Below are positions 27,103 to 37,135 of a stretch of 64,000 bases of DNA, in pieces. Both the position numbers and the translations under genes were made by a program. This DNA comes from Fuerstiella sp. (lineage in GTDB: Bacteria > Planctomycetota > Planctomycetia > Planctomycetales > Planctomycetaceae), in NCBI GenBank assembly GCA_022447225.1, contig JAKVAZ010000007.1, forward strand, positions 174,475 through 238,474, written 5' to 3'. The notes beneath the pieces are model-generated. The model was not told the origin of the DNA, ran no database searches, and worked only from the letters and a program-made list of their open reading frames with translations. Each line of letters opens with the position of its first letter. The stretch's first letter is position 1.

Positions 27103-28536
27103 TCAGGACAGGATATCTTTAACAATCCGGGCGTCGAAGACACCGGTCAGCTTCTCTTCAAGTCCGTTGCGGTAATACGATAGCCGCTGGTAGTCCAGGC
27201 CCAGAATGTGCAGCATGGTGGCGTGCCAGTCAGGTACGCTGACTTTGTTCTCTGCGGCAGCAAATCCGATCTCATCGGTGGTTCCGTGACTGAGTCCGCC
27301 TTTGACGCCTCCGCCGGCCATCCAGCTGACCATCGCATTTTTGTTGTGATCACGCCCGTTTTTGCTCTGGGCAATCGGCAACCGACCGAATTCGCCACCC
27401 CAGACCACCAGCGTACTGTCCAGCAGACCGCGAATTTTTAAATCTCTTAACAGCGCAGCAATCGGCTGGTCCGTGCGTCCACAGATATTTCTGAGTCCTT
27501 TCTCAAGGCCGGAATGATGGTCAAACGGCTGAAAATTGAGATACAGCTGTACAAAACGCACACCACGTTCCACTAGACGTCGGGCAATCAGGCAACGGCG
27601 ACCGTATGAATCGAGAGGTTCCTGGTTCATTCCGTACATTTTTTGTGTGGCGTCGGTTTCCTGGTTGAGATCCAGGGCATCGGAAGCTGCCAGCTGCATA
27701 CGTGCTGCAAGCTCGTAACTGGCAATCCGTGCTGCGAGTTCCGGCTGGAACGAATGTTTCCGTTCATGCAGTCGGTCGAGTCTGGAAATGAGGTCCCGTT
27801 CCAGATGAGTAATACTGGACGGTTCTTCGTAGTCCGGTTTCAGATCCAGAACGGGTGATCCCTGCGAACGAAAACGAGTACCCTGATAAACCGGCGGCAG
27901 GTACCCACACTGCCAGCTTTGCGACCTGTTAACGGGAAGTCCTTTCGGGTCGTCCAGTACGACGTAGGCCGGCAGGCTTTGATTGGCGGTTCCCAGCCCG
28001 TATGTGATCCAGCTGCCAAGACTGGGCAAACCTGGCAGTGTGTTGCCGGAGTGGATCTGGAACAGAGCCGGCTCATGTGTCAGATTTGTTGTAAACATAG
28101 ACCGAATCAGGGCAATATCATCGACGCAGTTAGCGAGGTGTGGCATCAGTTCTGAGACCCACATACCGCAGTTTCCATGTCTTGCGAATCTGAATGGGGA
28201 ACGCATCAGCGCACCGGCGGCAGCGGGACTCTCTACTTCTCCGGCGATTTTTTCAAAGTGTGATTTTCCGTGATGTTTTTCGAGTTCCGGTTTAGGATCA
28301 AACAGATCCATCTGACTGGGGCCGCCATTCATGAACAGGTGAATGACAGAATTTGCCCTTGGCGGAATGTGTGCTTTCTGTGGTTTCAGGTCATAAACTC
28401 TTGGTGAATGCGCCTGTTCTTCATCAGCAAACACGTCCTCGCTGAGAATAGATCCAAGCGCTGCTCCGTAGATGCCTCCTCCCACATGGTCGAAGAAGCT
28501 GCGTCGATCGAAGTTTGTGCTGGATTTTGGGGACAT
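27103..28536 (-). CDS. DUF1501 protein (sulfatase-like fold, Tat-type leader)
   Basis: This 477-residue protein of the planctomycete DUF1501 family has the alkaline-phosphatase/sulfatase-like fold but unproven activity. The leader NFDRRSFFDHVGGG fits a Tat signal. Family motifs are HLFMNGGPSQMDLFDPKP near residue 68, a central SYELAARMQ, FDHHSGLE, and LVVWGGEFGRLP with GRDHN near the end, which hold the likely metal-binding Asp and His residues. The ATG at 28536 is chosen because it falls 5 bases after the stop of the upstream DUF1549 gene. The pair is a common planctomycete operon. Confidence 0.92.
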   Translation of the reverse strand: MSPKSSTNFDRRSFFDHVGGGIYGAALGSILSEDVFADEEQAHSPRVYDLKPQKAHIPPRANSVIHLFMNGGPSQMDLFDPKPELEKHHGKSHFEKIAGEVESPAAAGALMRSPFRFARHGNCGMWVSELMPHLANCVDDIALIRSMFTTNLTHEPALFQIHSGNTLPGLPSLGSWITYGLGTANQSLPAYVVLDDPKGLPVNRSQSWQCGYLPPVYQGTRFRSQGSPVLDLKPDYEEPSSITHLERDLISRLDRLHERKHSFQPELAARIASYELAARMQLAASDALDLNQETDATQKMYGMNQEPLDSYGRRCLIARRLVERGVRFVQLYLNFQPFDHHSGLEKGLRNICGRTDQPIAALLRDLKIRGLLDSTLVVWGGEFGRLPIAQSKNGRDHNKNAMVSWMAGGGVKGGLSHGTTDEIGFAAAENKVSVPDWHATMLHILGLDYQRLSYYRNGLEEKLTGVFDARIVKDILS

Positions 28537-28541
28537 GGATT

Positions 28542-31403
28542 TCAATCGATGTACAAAAAATCGGCGGAATTCGTAATGGCATGGCAAAGATTCTCAAGCG
28601 CTCTTTGGGCCGCTGCATCCGGATCGGATGTTGTGGGGGGAAGCTCTGCCGATGGTGGACTGTTTTCCTGAGTACTGTGATTCCGATTATCCGTTTTCCG
28701 GGTCCATTCCTCTGTCAGTTTGCGGAATGAAGTCAGCATTGTCCTTTTTTCATCGCCTGTCGGATGACGACCATAGGCGACCAGCCAGACGCGTTCGATT
28801 TGCGCCTCCGGTTTGGTGCCGGCTTCGCTTCTGATGCGGGCAGCAAAAAAACGGCTAAGCTCATGAATTCGTTTGTTGTTCAGCAGGTGCAACGCCTGAG
28901 GTGCCACAATGGAATCACCGCGTTCGATACAGTTTGGGTTCAGTTGCGGAAGGTCGAAATTGTCCAGGATCGTCAGATGGGCCGTCCGTCGCTGCAGAAC
29001 GTATATCGTTCGCCGCCAACGATCATTTATTCCCACACTGACCACAAGCCCGTCGTCACGAGCATCAAGTGCGTCCGCCGGACCGTACTGTGTCGGATCC
29101 AGTCTGCCGGCAACACTCAACAGACAGTCCCGCAGAACTTCTCCTTCCATTCTTCGCAGAGGCATTCGGGACAGCAGCCTGTTTTCCGGATCGAGCCGCA
29201 TGTGGTCGTTGGTCACAGTAGATGACTGTCGCCAGGTCGTCGAATGCATCATCAGACGATGCATGGCTTTAATGGACCAGCCGCTGCGCACAAAACTGCG
29301 GGCAAGCCAGTCTAGGAGTTCGGGATGGGTGGGGCGAGCACCGGTGGTTCCGAAATTATCCAGCGTTGAAACGATTCCGCTACCGAAATGATGTTTCCAG
29401 ATTCGGTTCACCATGACGCGAGCTGTCAACGGGTGATCCGAAGTGATCAGCCAGCGAGCAAACGCCAGTCGCCGTCCGGTAGTATTTTCGAACGGGGGCT
29501 CAATCTGAAACGGGGTCATTCCGTCGGTCAGCACCGATGGAACGCCTGGACCCACCGGACGAGCGGGAGTGAGGTAATTGCCGCGTTTCAGAAGATACGT
29601 GGGCGACGGTTCTCCTCGATCCCACAGCGCCCGAATAAGTGGTTGCGGCACCCGTTTTTGTTCGATTGTCTTAATCGCTTCTTCTGCATGTTTTGCAGCT
29701 TCGGCAAATTCAGGTTCCAGTTTCTTTAAAGTTTCTGTGTTCGGGGAATCATCGGCATGTCGTTTCGCGTATTCGCCCTGCTTCTCTCTGAGTCGTTTTT
29801 TGATGGACTCGATTTCTGCAACCAGTTTTTCGTCATGTGACTGCCACGCATGCCGCTCATCGTCTTTGACCTGATCCAGGTATCGGCCCCGGGTCGGCTC
29901 CAGCCAGTCATGTTCGTCCAGTGCTCCTTTGAAGACCGCGGCCAGACGATAATAATCCCGCTGTGGAATAGGATCGAATTTGTGTGAATGACACCTCGCG
30001 CATCGTATGGTCAGACCCATGACCGAAGACGTGAGTACCTCAATCTCATCGTCGATGATTTCCAGACGATCGGGAACGAACGCCGTGATTCCCGCATAAG
30101 TTCCGTCCGGGGCCATTCGCAAAAAACCAGTTGCCACGAGGTTGTCATAGATCTCGTCAGTGATCCGGTCAGCATTACGATAGTCAACCAGTTCATCACC
30201 GGCGATTTGTTCGAGTAGAAAGCGGTTATAGGGTTTGTCATTGTTCAGGGAACGAATGACGTAATCACGATAGCGATAGGCTTCGGGACGAATCCGATCT
30301 GCGTGCTGTCCGCCTTCGGAATCTGAGTATCCTGCCAAATCAAGCCAGTAACGTCCCCAGCGTTCTCCATAGTGAGGTGAGTTCAGAAGTCGATTGATCA
30401 CGCGTTCCCAGGCATCCGGTGATGTGTCGGAAAGGAAGTTTTCGATATCGGTCGGTGAAGGTGGTAAGCCCGTGAGATCCAGTGTTGCCCGACGAAGCAG
30501 TGTGGCCGGGTCTGCTTCGGGTGAAAAAGTCAGTCCGTTTTCCTGCAGTTTCTGCAGCACAAATGCATCGACAGGGTTACGCGTGTGACCTGTTGTTTCG
30601 GGAACCGGTACAGGTTCAGGGCCCCGGAAAGACCAGAAGTTCCGATCCTGTGCACTCACCAGTGCATCCGGCTGTGTGTTGGCAACGTCTTCGGGAATGT
30701 CCTGTTCGGGAGCGTTTGTACGAATCCAGGCTGTCAGCAGTTTGATTTCGGCTTCGTCCATCGGTTTCACGCTGACCGCTGCCAGTTTGTCAAGTGGCGG
30801 CATTTCTTCGGCGTGGATCCTTTTGAGAATCAGACTTTGATCCGGTTTTCCGAGCACCATAGCCGGTCCGGATTGTCCACCTCTGAGAATAGAGGCTCTG
30901 GTGCGCAGGTCGAGCCCTGCTTCCTGTTTCTGACGACCGTGGCAGACGGTACAGCGCAACCGCAGGACCGGCAGGATGACGTGCTGATTCAGCTGATCAG
31001 AATTGTCTGATCCCGATTCCTGAAACACGGCCCCTGAGATTATCCATCGTTCGATTATCTGTCTTTCATCATCCGTCAGCGGTTGTTTGTCTTCCGGAGG
31101 CATTCGTCCTTCGTGGATGACCTCGTAAAGCGGACTTAGTACGGGTGATTCCGGCGAAATGACCGGGCCGGATTCGCTGCCGCGCAGAATTGACTGACGG
31201 GAACGCAGGTCAAGCTCCGCCCGCTGCATTTCTCCATGACACCCGAAGCAGTGGACTGCGAATATCGGCCGGACCTGTTTTTCATAAAGAAACTGGTCCG
31301 ACGGCTGTTCTGCAGACAGTGCCTCAGCGCAAATCATCGCGCCCACAGTCATCACGATGAGGTTCAGCGGACGTTGGCAATGAATGGGATAAAGCGAGCT
31401 CAT
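28542..31403 (-). CDS. Planctomycete cytochrome / DUF1549 / DUF1553 protein
   Basis: A signal peptide (cut after ALSAE) leads into two planctomycete cytochrome C domains with heme motifs CFGCH and CTVCH. Each is followed by the typical LDLRSRQSILRGGxSGP and RMPP/EMPP stretches. DUF1549 begins near residue 275 (NPVDAFVLQKL) and includes HYGERWGRYWLDLAGYSDSEG and a third CARCH motif. DUF1553 occupies the C-terminal third (LARWLI, NRIWKHHFG, HPELLDWLA). The 953-residue length is normal. It is exported, probably redox-linked, and operonic with the following DUF1501 gene. The substrate is unknown. Confidence 0.93.
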   Translation of the reverse strand: MSSLYPIHCQRPLNLIVMTVGAMICAEALSAEQPSDQFLYEKQVRPIFAVHCFGCHGEMQRAELDLRSRQSILRGSESGPVISPESPVLSPLYEVIHEGRMPPEDKQPLTDDERQIIERWIISGAVFQESGSDNSDQLNQHVILPVLRLRCTVCHGRQKQEAGLDLRTRASILRGGQSGPAMVLGKPDQSLILKRIHAEEMPPLDKLAAVSVKPMDEAEIKLLTAWIRTNAPEQDIPEDVANTQPDALVSAQDRNFWSFRGPEPVPVPETTGHTRNPVDAFVLQKLQENGLTFSPEADPATLLRRATLDLTGLPPSPTDIENFLSDTSPDAWERVINRLLNSPHYGERWGRYWLDLAGYSDSEGGQHADRIRPEAYRYRDYVIRSLNNDKPYNRFLLEQIAGDELVDYRNADRITDEIYDNLVATGFLRMAPDGTYAGITAFVPDRLEIIDDEIEVLTSSVMGLTIRCARCHSHKFDPIPQRDYYRLAAVFKGALDEHDWLEPTRGRYLDQVKDDERHAWQSHDEKLVAEIESIKKRLREKQGEYAKRHADDSPNTETLKKLEPEFAEAAKHAEEAIKTIEQKRVPQPLIRALWDRGEPSPTYLLKRGNYLTPARPVGPGVPSVLTDGMTPFQIEPPFENTTGRRLAFARWLITSDHPLTARVMVNRIWKHHFGSGIVSTLDNFGTTGARPTHPELLDWLARSFVRSGWSIKAMHRLMMHSTTWRQSSTVTNDHMRLDPENRLLSRMPLRRMEGEVLRDCLLSVAGRLDPTQYGPADALDARDDGLVVSVGINDRWRRTIYVLQRRTAHLTILDNFDLPQLNPNCIERGDSIVAPQALHLLNNKRIHELSRFFAARIRSEAGTKPEAQIERVWLVAYGRHPTGDEKRTMLTSFRKLTEEWTRKTDNRNHSTQENSPPSAELPPTTSDPDAAAQRALENLCHAITNSADFLYID

Positions 31404-31536
31404 TATACGGCCATGTCCGGTCGGGTACCTGAGTGACGGAAACCACTTCGGATCAAAATGTTGTTTACCGGCACAGTGTCACCTGCAAATCATTTTTCTC
31501 CGGCCAGGTCACGCAGACCAGTCGGATCTCCAGGAT

Positions 31537-31561
31537 GTTTCATCCCGGATCGGGATGAAAC
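31537..31561. repeat. Perfect 11-bp inverted repeat
   Basis: GTTTCATCCCG (31537-31547) and CGGGATGAAAC (31551-31561) are separated by GAT. It sits in the 367-base gap between the stop of one DUF1501 gene and the start of the cytochrome/DUF1549 gene, both on the minus strand. There is no T-tail on either side, so it could be an operator or an mRNA-stabilising hairpin as well as a terminator. No gene is seen in the gap. Confidence 0.6.
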
Positions 31562-31770
31562 GGAATCGAGTCACAAATCGTTGATCCTGCAGTCATTAGA
31601 TGGTGTCTGCAGTCAGGAGGACTTTTTGCCCGTCTGAAGACGAAACCGCAGGAAACCGGGTAATACCGTACACATAAATCCTATCATTTCGTGTGCTGTA
31701 ATTCGAATCGAGAGTTTTCTCGCGACGGTTTAAGACGATGCTGTTCTGTGGATTGATCTGACGGAATCCT

Positions 31771-33114
31771 TCAGATCAGTTCACTGATGACCTTTGCACC
31801 TTCGGGAAGCAGATATCGTGGCCGACCGGAGAAATCTTCAAACTGAATATCGGCAGCGATTCTGAGTACATGGAACAGTGTTGCCATCAGGTCTTTTGGT
31901 TCAATCATGCGCGATGTCGGATATTCGGCTCTGGCGGATGACGTTCCGATGACCTGAACCATTGTCAGACCTCCGCCGGCCAGTGCGAGTGTACAGAGGT
32001 CCGGCCAGTGGTCGCGACCGCCAAATGCATTGATTTTTGGTGTGCGACCGAAGTCACCGGTCACCACGAGCAGAATGTTGTTGTTCAGGCCGCGACCCCG
32101 AACGTCATCCAGAAATGCTGAAACCGCCTGGTCGAACATCGGGAACATGCTTTGCAGCTGTTGTTCCATTCGTGGCGCCCGGAGCTGGCCAGGACCCAGG
32201 TGCATATCCCAGGTAAATGGTGTCTCTGCCGGGTTCGGAGCCCACCCGTAGTTGAGCATCACAAATCCACATCCGGCTTCACACAATCGCCTCGCCGCCA
32301 GTAACTGAGCACCAAGCCTTGGACCATATCTTTCACGCAGTCGCGGAGCTTCTTTTGAAATGTCGAACGCGTGCCGAACTCCTCCGGAAACGAGATCGAG
32401 TGCCTGCTGCCGGAAGGAATCCATTCCGACTGTGAGACCACTTTGATCCAGCTCACGATGCACACGGTCCAGTTCCTGGAGCAGGTTTTGACGATCGTTA
32501 AGTCGAGATGCATCCACGGCCATGTTGAGACTGCTGCGCGACGGACCATCCGCATCGAACAGTGAATTACCAACTCCAGGCCACAGAGGCTGGTCAAAGT
32601 CAAAGCTGATAGTTCGGCTGAGCCGAACGAATGTGGGGACTCCCGACAGCGGGTGACTTGCTCCACGAACCCGGGCAGCGACCGATCCGAATGACGGACT
32701 CTGTTGCCGTTGAACCCCGCCCGGTGCGTCATGGGCGGTGAGAACGTAATGTGATGCACCGAGGTGATCAGCGTTGCTGTGACGAAATGAGCGGACGATT
32801 GTCATTTCATGGGCATGACGCGACAGATTCGGAAGCAGGCCGCCAAATTCAACCCCTGGCAGACTTGTTGACATTGCACCGACCATACTGCGATAGTCGG
32901 ATGTTGCTTCCATTTTTGGATCAAACGTTTCGATATGAGGCGCACCTCCCTGCAGCCAGAGCCATACAACAGAGGTGTCGCCTGTGGGCGTCCGCTGATG
33001 CCCCCCGGCATCCCGGGTGCTCAGGCCGTTTGACAGATACTGTCCGGCTGAACTCCCTAACCCGGTTTTTATCAGTTCGCGGCGAGACGTCGTGTGTGGC
33101 TGGATCGGAACAGG
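31771..33114 (-). CDS. DUF1501 protein with broken or frameshifted start
   Basis: From the ATG at 32913 the frame gives 380 residues of DUF1501, including VVTGDFGRTP, GGRDHWP and MLNYGW. The missing family N-terminus lies just upstream in the same frame: SRRELIKTGLG, then WLWLQGGAPHIETFDPKM. This 67-codon extension has no ATG, GTG or TTG and is preceded by a TGA at 33115-33117. An ATG at 33158 opens another phase, which runs to 33072 and overlaps it. One single-base shift around 33075-33110 would give a complete gene, so this is either a recent frameshift, a sequencing error or use of a rare start codon. Confidence 0.8.
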   Translation of the reverse strand, partial: PVPIQPHTTSRRELIKTGLGSSAGQYLSNGLSTRDAGGHQRTPTGDTSVVWLWLQGGAPHIETFDPKMEATSDYRSMVGAMSTSLPGVEFGGLLPNLSRHAHEMTIVRSFRHSNADHLGASHYVLTAHDAPGGVQRQQSPSFGSVAARVRGASHPLSGVPTFVRLSRTISFDFDQPLWPGVGNSLFDADGPSRSSLNMAVDASRLNDRQNLLQELDRVHRELDQSGLTVGMDSFRQQALDLVSGGVRHAFDISKEAPRLRERYGPRLGAQLLAARRLCEAGCGFVMLNYGWAPNPAETPFTWDMHLGPGQLRAPRMEQQLQSMFPMFDQAVSAFLDDVRGRGLNNNILLVVTGDFGRTPKINAFGGRDHWPDLCTLALAGGGLTMVQVIGTSSARAEYPTSRMIEPKDLMATLFHVLRIAADIQFEDFSGRPRYLLPEGAKVISELI

Positions 33115-33274
33115 TCACCGTTGAGTGAGAAGTGCCGTACTGGACCGAATTGTTGCATGAACCGGACTGCTTTGCGACTGCGGTTACGGTGTGCTGCAGG
33201 CAGCCGGCTGTATCAACGGCCGGATCCGGTACATCGCAGGTGACAGTGTGTAAACGTCTGCGGGCAGCACGTCT

Positions 33275-34273
33275 TCAGCACATACCGGACAGCTTTGCAT
33301 CCAGAACAATCGCATCCATGGCACCGTTTCGCAGCTGGAAGTGGTCTGACAATCGACCCGCGGGTCGAAAGCCGGCGACAGTCAGAGCCGAGGTTTTCAG
33401 GGATTCTTCCGTACCGACAAAGGCGCGAAGAACTTCCACACCGCGTTGTGTGGCTTCATATCTGAGACGGTCAATGATTTCTCCCAGAGACCCGGAGTAT
33501 CGGTCATGAGCAGCCACGTCCAGAACCGCCTGATGTGTACGGCCGGGTGACGGTCCTGGTGTCAGAGATCCAAAACCAAACACACGACTGCCGCTCTGTG
33601 AGGCGAGTGTCAGCATCAGACCCCCTCGCTGTCTGGTCTGGTCATGTATGGCTGCGAACGCTGACACGCAGCGCACCGGATCCGCAGACTTTACGGAAAA
33701 CAATCCACGCGGATAGTCGAGTACCGTATCCGGCAATGATTGTGTCAGCAGACTCACCAGACCGGGCATATCCCCCCAGTTGGCGTTCCGGATTTTCGTT
33801 GCCTGACCGGATGCGAAGAGATTTATATCGTCGTGCTGTTCACTGCCAGCAGACCTGCACATGATACAGCCACTGAGGTATTCAAACCCGATGCGTTTAT
33901 ACACATTGCCACGTACTCGCGATGAGCCGAGACAGGCGATCCGGCAGCCGGCGTCAAATCCGTAAGCCACTGCCGCATCCGTGACGGCTGCGCCAAGGCC
34001 CCGGCCACGATATGGTTTCAGAGTGACAACATTGCCGAGCAGACACACCTCCGGCGAATTTCGGGGCAGGTTAACTGTTGCCGTTGCCACCGGCTGATCA
34101 TCGACACGGGCAATCATGGAAACAATTGTGAGCGTTTTACTGTAATCGCCATACAACGCTTCGAGCCAGTTGTAGTCGGTTTGGCTCCACTCGCTGCGCC
34201 ACAGACTGATTAAATCCTGCTGAACGGATGCTTCAGCAGGATAGATGTGCTGCGTTATCACTGGTTGTTTCAT
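33275..34273 (-). CDS. GNAT-family N-acetyltransferase
   Basis: This 332-residue protein contains a GNAT acetyltransferase domain in its first half. Motif A is LGNVVTLKPYRGRGLGAAV near residue 90, with the R-G-x-G-A acetyl-CoA pyrophosphate loop, followed by NVYKRIGFEYL. The second half, from about residue 165, looks like a second, weaker GNAT repeat (RIRNANWGDMPGL to TVAGFRPAG). The start at 34273 removes 43 residues of non-family sequence. The substrate is unknown. It is on the same strand as the CPBP protease but 423 bases away. Confidence 0.8.
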   Translation of the reverse strand: MKQPVITQHIYPAEASVQQDLISLWRSEWSQTDYNWLEALYGDYSKTLTIVSMIARVDDQPVATATVNLPRNSPEVCLLGNVVTLKPYRGRGLGAAVTDAAVAYGFDAGCRIACLGSSRVRGNVYKRIGFEYLSGCIMCRSAGSEQHDDINLFASGQATKIRNANWGDMPGLVSLLTQSLPDTVLDYPRGLFSVKSADPVRCVSAFAAIHDQTRQRGGLMLTLASQSGSRVFGFGSLTPGPSPGRTHQAVLDVAAHDRYSGSLGEIIDRLRYEATQRGVEVLRAFVGTEESLKTSALTVAGFRPAGRLSDHFQLRNGAMDAIVLDAKLSGMC

Positions 34274-34696
34274 TGTATTACCGGACCCGGCATGTACTGT
34301 ACGCCGGAAGAAAAACGTTGGTTTTCGGCTGTTGCCAACCCCGGTGAGCAACCGGTCTCTTCGTTGGGCACTCATTGGAGTGATCCAGACTGAGTGTACC
34401 ATCGAACGTGTTTTTGTGTGGAGGGGCGAGGTGCCACGTCTGCCGGTGGGAATATAATGCGAAACGTGGAGTCAGCGGGGAAACGCACCGAGCCGGCAGC
34501 TAAAGTAACATATTAAACCCTGATTCTACCGGATTCACAAAATAACCAGAGAGTGTCGTCGAGCCTTTTATGACATTGGAAACTGCGGGAAGTCCGTCAG
34601 GCGGTTACCATTCCTGTTTAACGGGAGGAACCGTGCTGAAAAGAACAGAGGGCGAATACAACTTCAGGACGGCAGGTGCCGAACAGCTTCCCGGTT
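34274..34696. other. Intergenic, no gene seen
   Basis: This is the region between the GNAT gene and the end of the CPBP gene, both on the minus strand. Short open frames exist but lack ribosome binding sites or motifs. The promoter of the GNAT gene is expected at the left end. Confidence 0.45.
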
Positions 34697-35470
34697 TTAG
34701 GTTTGATTCGCCAGAAAAACTCCAACCAGCAGATCATAGACAGCGTGACAACCGACCGTAATTCCGAACCCTCTCAAAAAAAACACAGTGGCGAAGAATA
34801 CTCCGGCAGCGGCGCGAAATGAGAATGTGAACAGATTGAAGGCATCGGCAGCCGGTCCAAGATGATGAGCCAGCGCAAACAGGAAACTCGTCGAGACTGC
34901 TGCCATGATCGTTGCCCATCTTGCAGGGAGTTCCATCACGCGAAACAGTCCGAATGCCGCGGGCACCAGCAGCAGTCGGAACAGCACTTCTTCGTAAACA
35001 CCGGCACCAATGTAGGAAACGGCATGTGTCATGCGGCCGTCGACTGTCATCAATGGCTGTGTCGGATCCGGAGTCTGCAGGTTAACGAACAGCAAATGAT
35101 GCAGTTGCCCCACTGCCACCAGAGCCACGGCCAGCAGAAGACTTTCCGCCAGCATACCGATCTGAGTTTCCAGCCGAATTTTCCACGGGTAACGACGAAC
35201 CAAATGCCAGCTCAGCAGAGTGGCGATTACCAGTATGGGCAGCAGAAAAGCCTGACTGTTACCGAACAGGGCGAGCAGAGACCTCAGCCAGTAGTCGGCT
35301 CCGTTGCGCAGTCCGCCGGGTTCCTGCCCTGACAATATTAAGATTCCTGTCTCGTAGACCGCAATCCACGGGAGCAGAAACAACAGAGATGTCAGTGGCC
35401 TTTGGGTGTCTGACCAATAGTCATTCGTCAATAAATCAGACGTGTGTTTCGTCACCGGTGACTCGCTCAA
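34697..35470 (-). CDS. CPBP-family intramembrane metalloprotease
   Basis: This 257-residue protein with about seven hydrophobic segments has the three CPBP/Abi motifs: YEEVLFRLLL (near residue 160) with the catalytic Glu pair and Arg, ALAHHLG (near 200), and GCHAVYD near the C-terminus. In Rce1 these residues coordinate zinc and cleave substrates within the membrane. In bacteria the targets include prenylated or bacteriocin-related peptides. Here the target is unknown. It is divergent from serine acetyltransferase with 309 bases between. Confidence 0.88.
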   Translation of the reverse strand: MSESPVTKHTSDLLTNDYWSDTQRPLTSLLFLLPWIAVYETGILILSGQEPGGLRNGADYWLRSLLALFGNSQAFLLPILVIATLLSWHLVRRYPWKIRLETQIGMLAESLLLAVALVAVGQLHHLLFVNLQTPDPTQPLMTVDGRMTHAVSYIGAGVYEEVLFRLLLVPAAFGLFRVMELPARWATIMAAVSTSFLFALAHHLGPAADAFNLFTFSFRAAAGVFFATVFFLRGFGITVGCHAVYDLLVGVFLANQT

Positions 35471-35779
35471 TTCGCTGTTTTTCCCGGCATCAGCATCTAA
35501 AGCTCAGCGGTTTCCCGGCAGGAATTGCTGACGTTACGGCCGGATTCAATCGGTCTTTGATTGGATCATCGACTCAATCTGTAACAGTCATTGAAGGAAT
35601 TCCTTCAACACCGACTGCGACGATCGTGATGGTCGGAGATCGCTGTCAGGTTGTTCACCGCAGGGCCGCTGCCTCACTTTCGGATGTTCGCGGACTTGTG
35701 CAGTTTCTCAAGGTGACTCGCCGATGACAGTGCAAACATCGTGGTGTGATGGAAAGCGGCAGAGAGCGAGTTTCAGTGG
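35471..35779. other. Divergent intergenic region
   Basis: This region holds the promoters of the CPBP gene (minus) and cysE (plus). A plus-strand open frame from 35389 to 35727 overlaps the CPBP start and has no family resemblance, so it is not called a gene. Confidence 0.4.
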
Positions 35780-36694
35780 ATGTATGCGACAACAGGGAAA
35801 TACGGCACCGGTCAGCAACTGGTCAGACAACTCATCCGGCAGGATGTGACAGGTGCAGTGTCTGCAACGCGGCCGCTTCCGGAGGAAGCAGCAGTGATTG
35901 AGATTGCTCATGACCTGCGCCGTCTGATTTGTCCAGAACTCTGGCTTTCGTGCGCTGAAGATTCAGTGGAGTCCGCCGCCCGGCGCTGTTTTTCAAGAGT
36001 CGAACATCGTTTACGGAAACAAATTGAAATTGGCGTTCGACATTCGCAATTGAAAAATTTACGGCTTCACAGTTCAGCATCGGTTGAGATTGAAGATGTT
36101 GCGACCGAACTGACGTCTCGATTTCTGGGGTTGTTGCCACAGTTGCAGAAACTGCTGCAGGATGACATTCAGGCGGCGTTTGACAGGGATCCGGCGGCGA
36201 CGTCACGGGAGGAGATTATCATCAGCTACCCGGGGATTCACGCGGTGCTGGTTTATCGCATGGCACATGCCCTGCTGAAGCTGAAAGTTCCGTATCTGCC
36301 TCGAATTCTTACGGAGTGGGCTCACCGGGAGACGGGGATTGATATTCATCCCGGTGCTCAGATCGGTCCTCGTTTTTTTATCGATCACGGTACCGGAGTC
36401 GTTATTGGTGAAACATGCGTGATTGGTTCTTCAGTAACGTTATATCAGGGGGTAACACTTGGTGCCTGGTCGTTTCCACGTGATGAAGATGGCCGGCTAA
36501 TTCGAGGGATGCAGCGACATCCGACACTGGAGGACAACGTAACGATCTATTCGAACGCCACTATTCTTGGGGGACGTACCGTTGTTGGTGCCGGGTCACA
36601 GGTTGGTTCCAGTGTGACACTCAGTCGCAGCGTTCCTGCCAATACGATTGTCACTATTGAGGATCCTTCATTGCAGTTTCGTGAGGCCGTCTAG
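35780..36694 (+). CDS. cysE: Serine O-acetyltransferase
   Basis: This 304-residue enzyme makes O-acetyl-L-serine from serine and acetyl-CoA, the first step of cysteine synthesis. The N-terminal helical domain (to about residue 150) ends in SYPGIHAVLVYRMAH, which aligns with the family's DPA/YPG-H-A region. The left-handed beta-helix follows with GIDIHPGAQIG, FFIDHGTGVVIGET (catalytic Asp-His), and GVTLGAWSFPRDEDG instead of the usual GGTGK loop. The C-terminal hexapeptides carry VGAGSQVGSSV. The altered loop and long N-terminus resemble the EpsC-like long serine acetyltransferases. It is a single gene. Confidence 0.88.
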   Translation: MYATTGKYGTGQQLVRQLIRQDVTGAVSATRPLPEEAAVIEIAHDLRRLICPELWLSCAEDSVESAARRCFSRVEHRLRKQIEIGVRHSQLKNLRLHSSASVEIEDVATELTSRFLGLLPQLQKLLQDDIQAAFDRDPAATSREEIIISYPGIHAVLVYRMAHALLKLKVPYLPRILTEWAHRETGIDIHPGAQIGPRFFIDHGTGVVIGETCVIGSSVTLYQGVTLGAWSFPRDEDGRLIRGMQRHPTLEDNVTIYSNATILGGRTVVGAGSQVGSSVTLSRSVPANTIVTIEDPSLQFREAV

Positions 36695-37135
36695 CAGAAT
36701 CCTGGTAGTGTGTCCTGCCGGTACAGGATTGAAGTGTAAGTTCGTGTCTGTTGAGGTAACCGGACATGGACTTTGATTGATTTCTGACTACATCGTCGGA
36801 AGTCTGAGTGAATCTGGGCAGACTGCACTGAGATTTCTAATTGGATCGGTCGTGTCGGATCCACCTGAATAACTACCCGTTCGTTACGTAGCAGTCGGAG
36901 GGATTGATTCATCTTCGTCCGCGGCGGAAGCCGAAATGTACGATTGAGATGACAGTTTTGATCTCGTTGCATCGTCAGCCGGGACAACTGAACGGTAGCA
37001 GAGACTGGTACGGTATCTCAGCGGTGTATTGTGAATGAAACAGATTTGACAGGGATGTCGAATCCATACCGTTAGTCCAAATTTTGAATTGTTTGGCAGG
37101 GTAGGTTTGGTCCATAAGCCATGGAGGGGCAAGCG
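36695..37135. other. Intergenic with a hairpin after cysE
   Basis: AATCCTG (36698-36704) pairs with CAGGATT (36724-36730) just after the cysE stop, a weak terminator candidate without a T-tail. The rest shows no gene. A ribosome binding site (GGAGGG) ends the region before 37136. Confidence 0.35.

Noticed and set aside
35389-35727. Plus-strand open frame of 112 residues before cysE
   Set aside because: It overlaps the start of the CPBP gene on the other strand, and it has no motif and no ribosome binding site.
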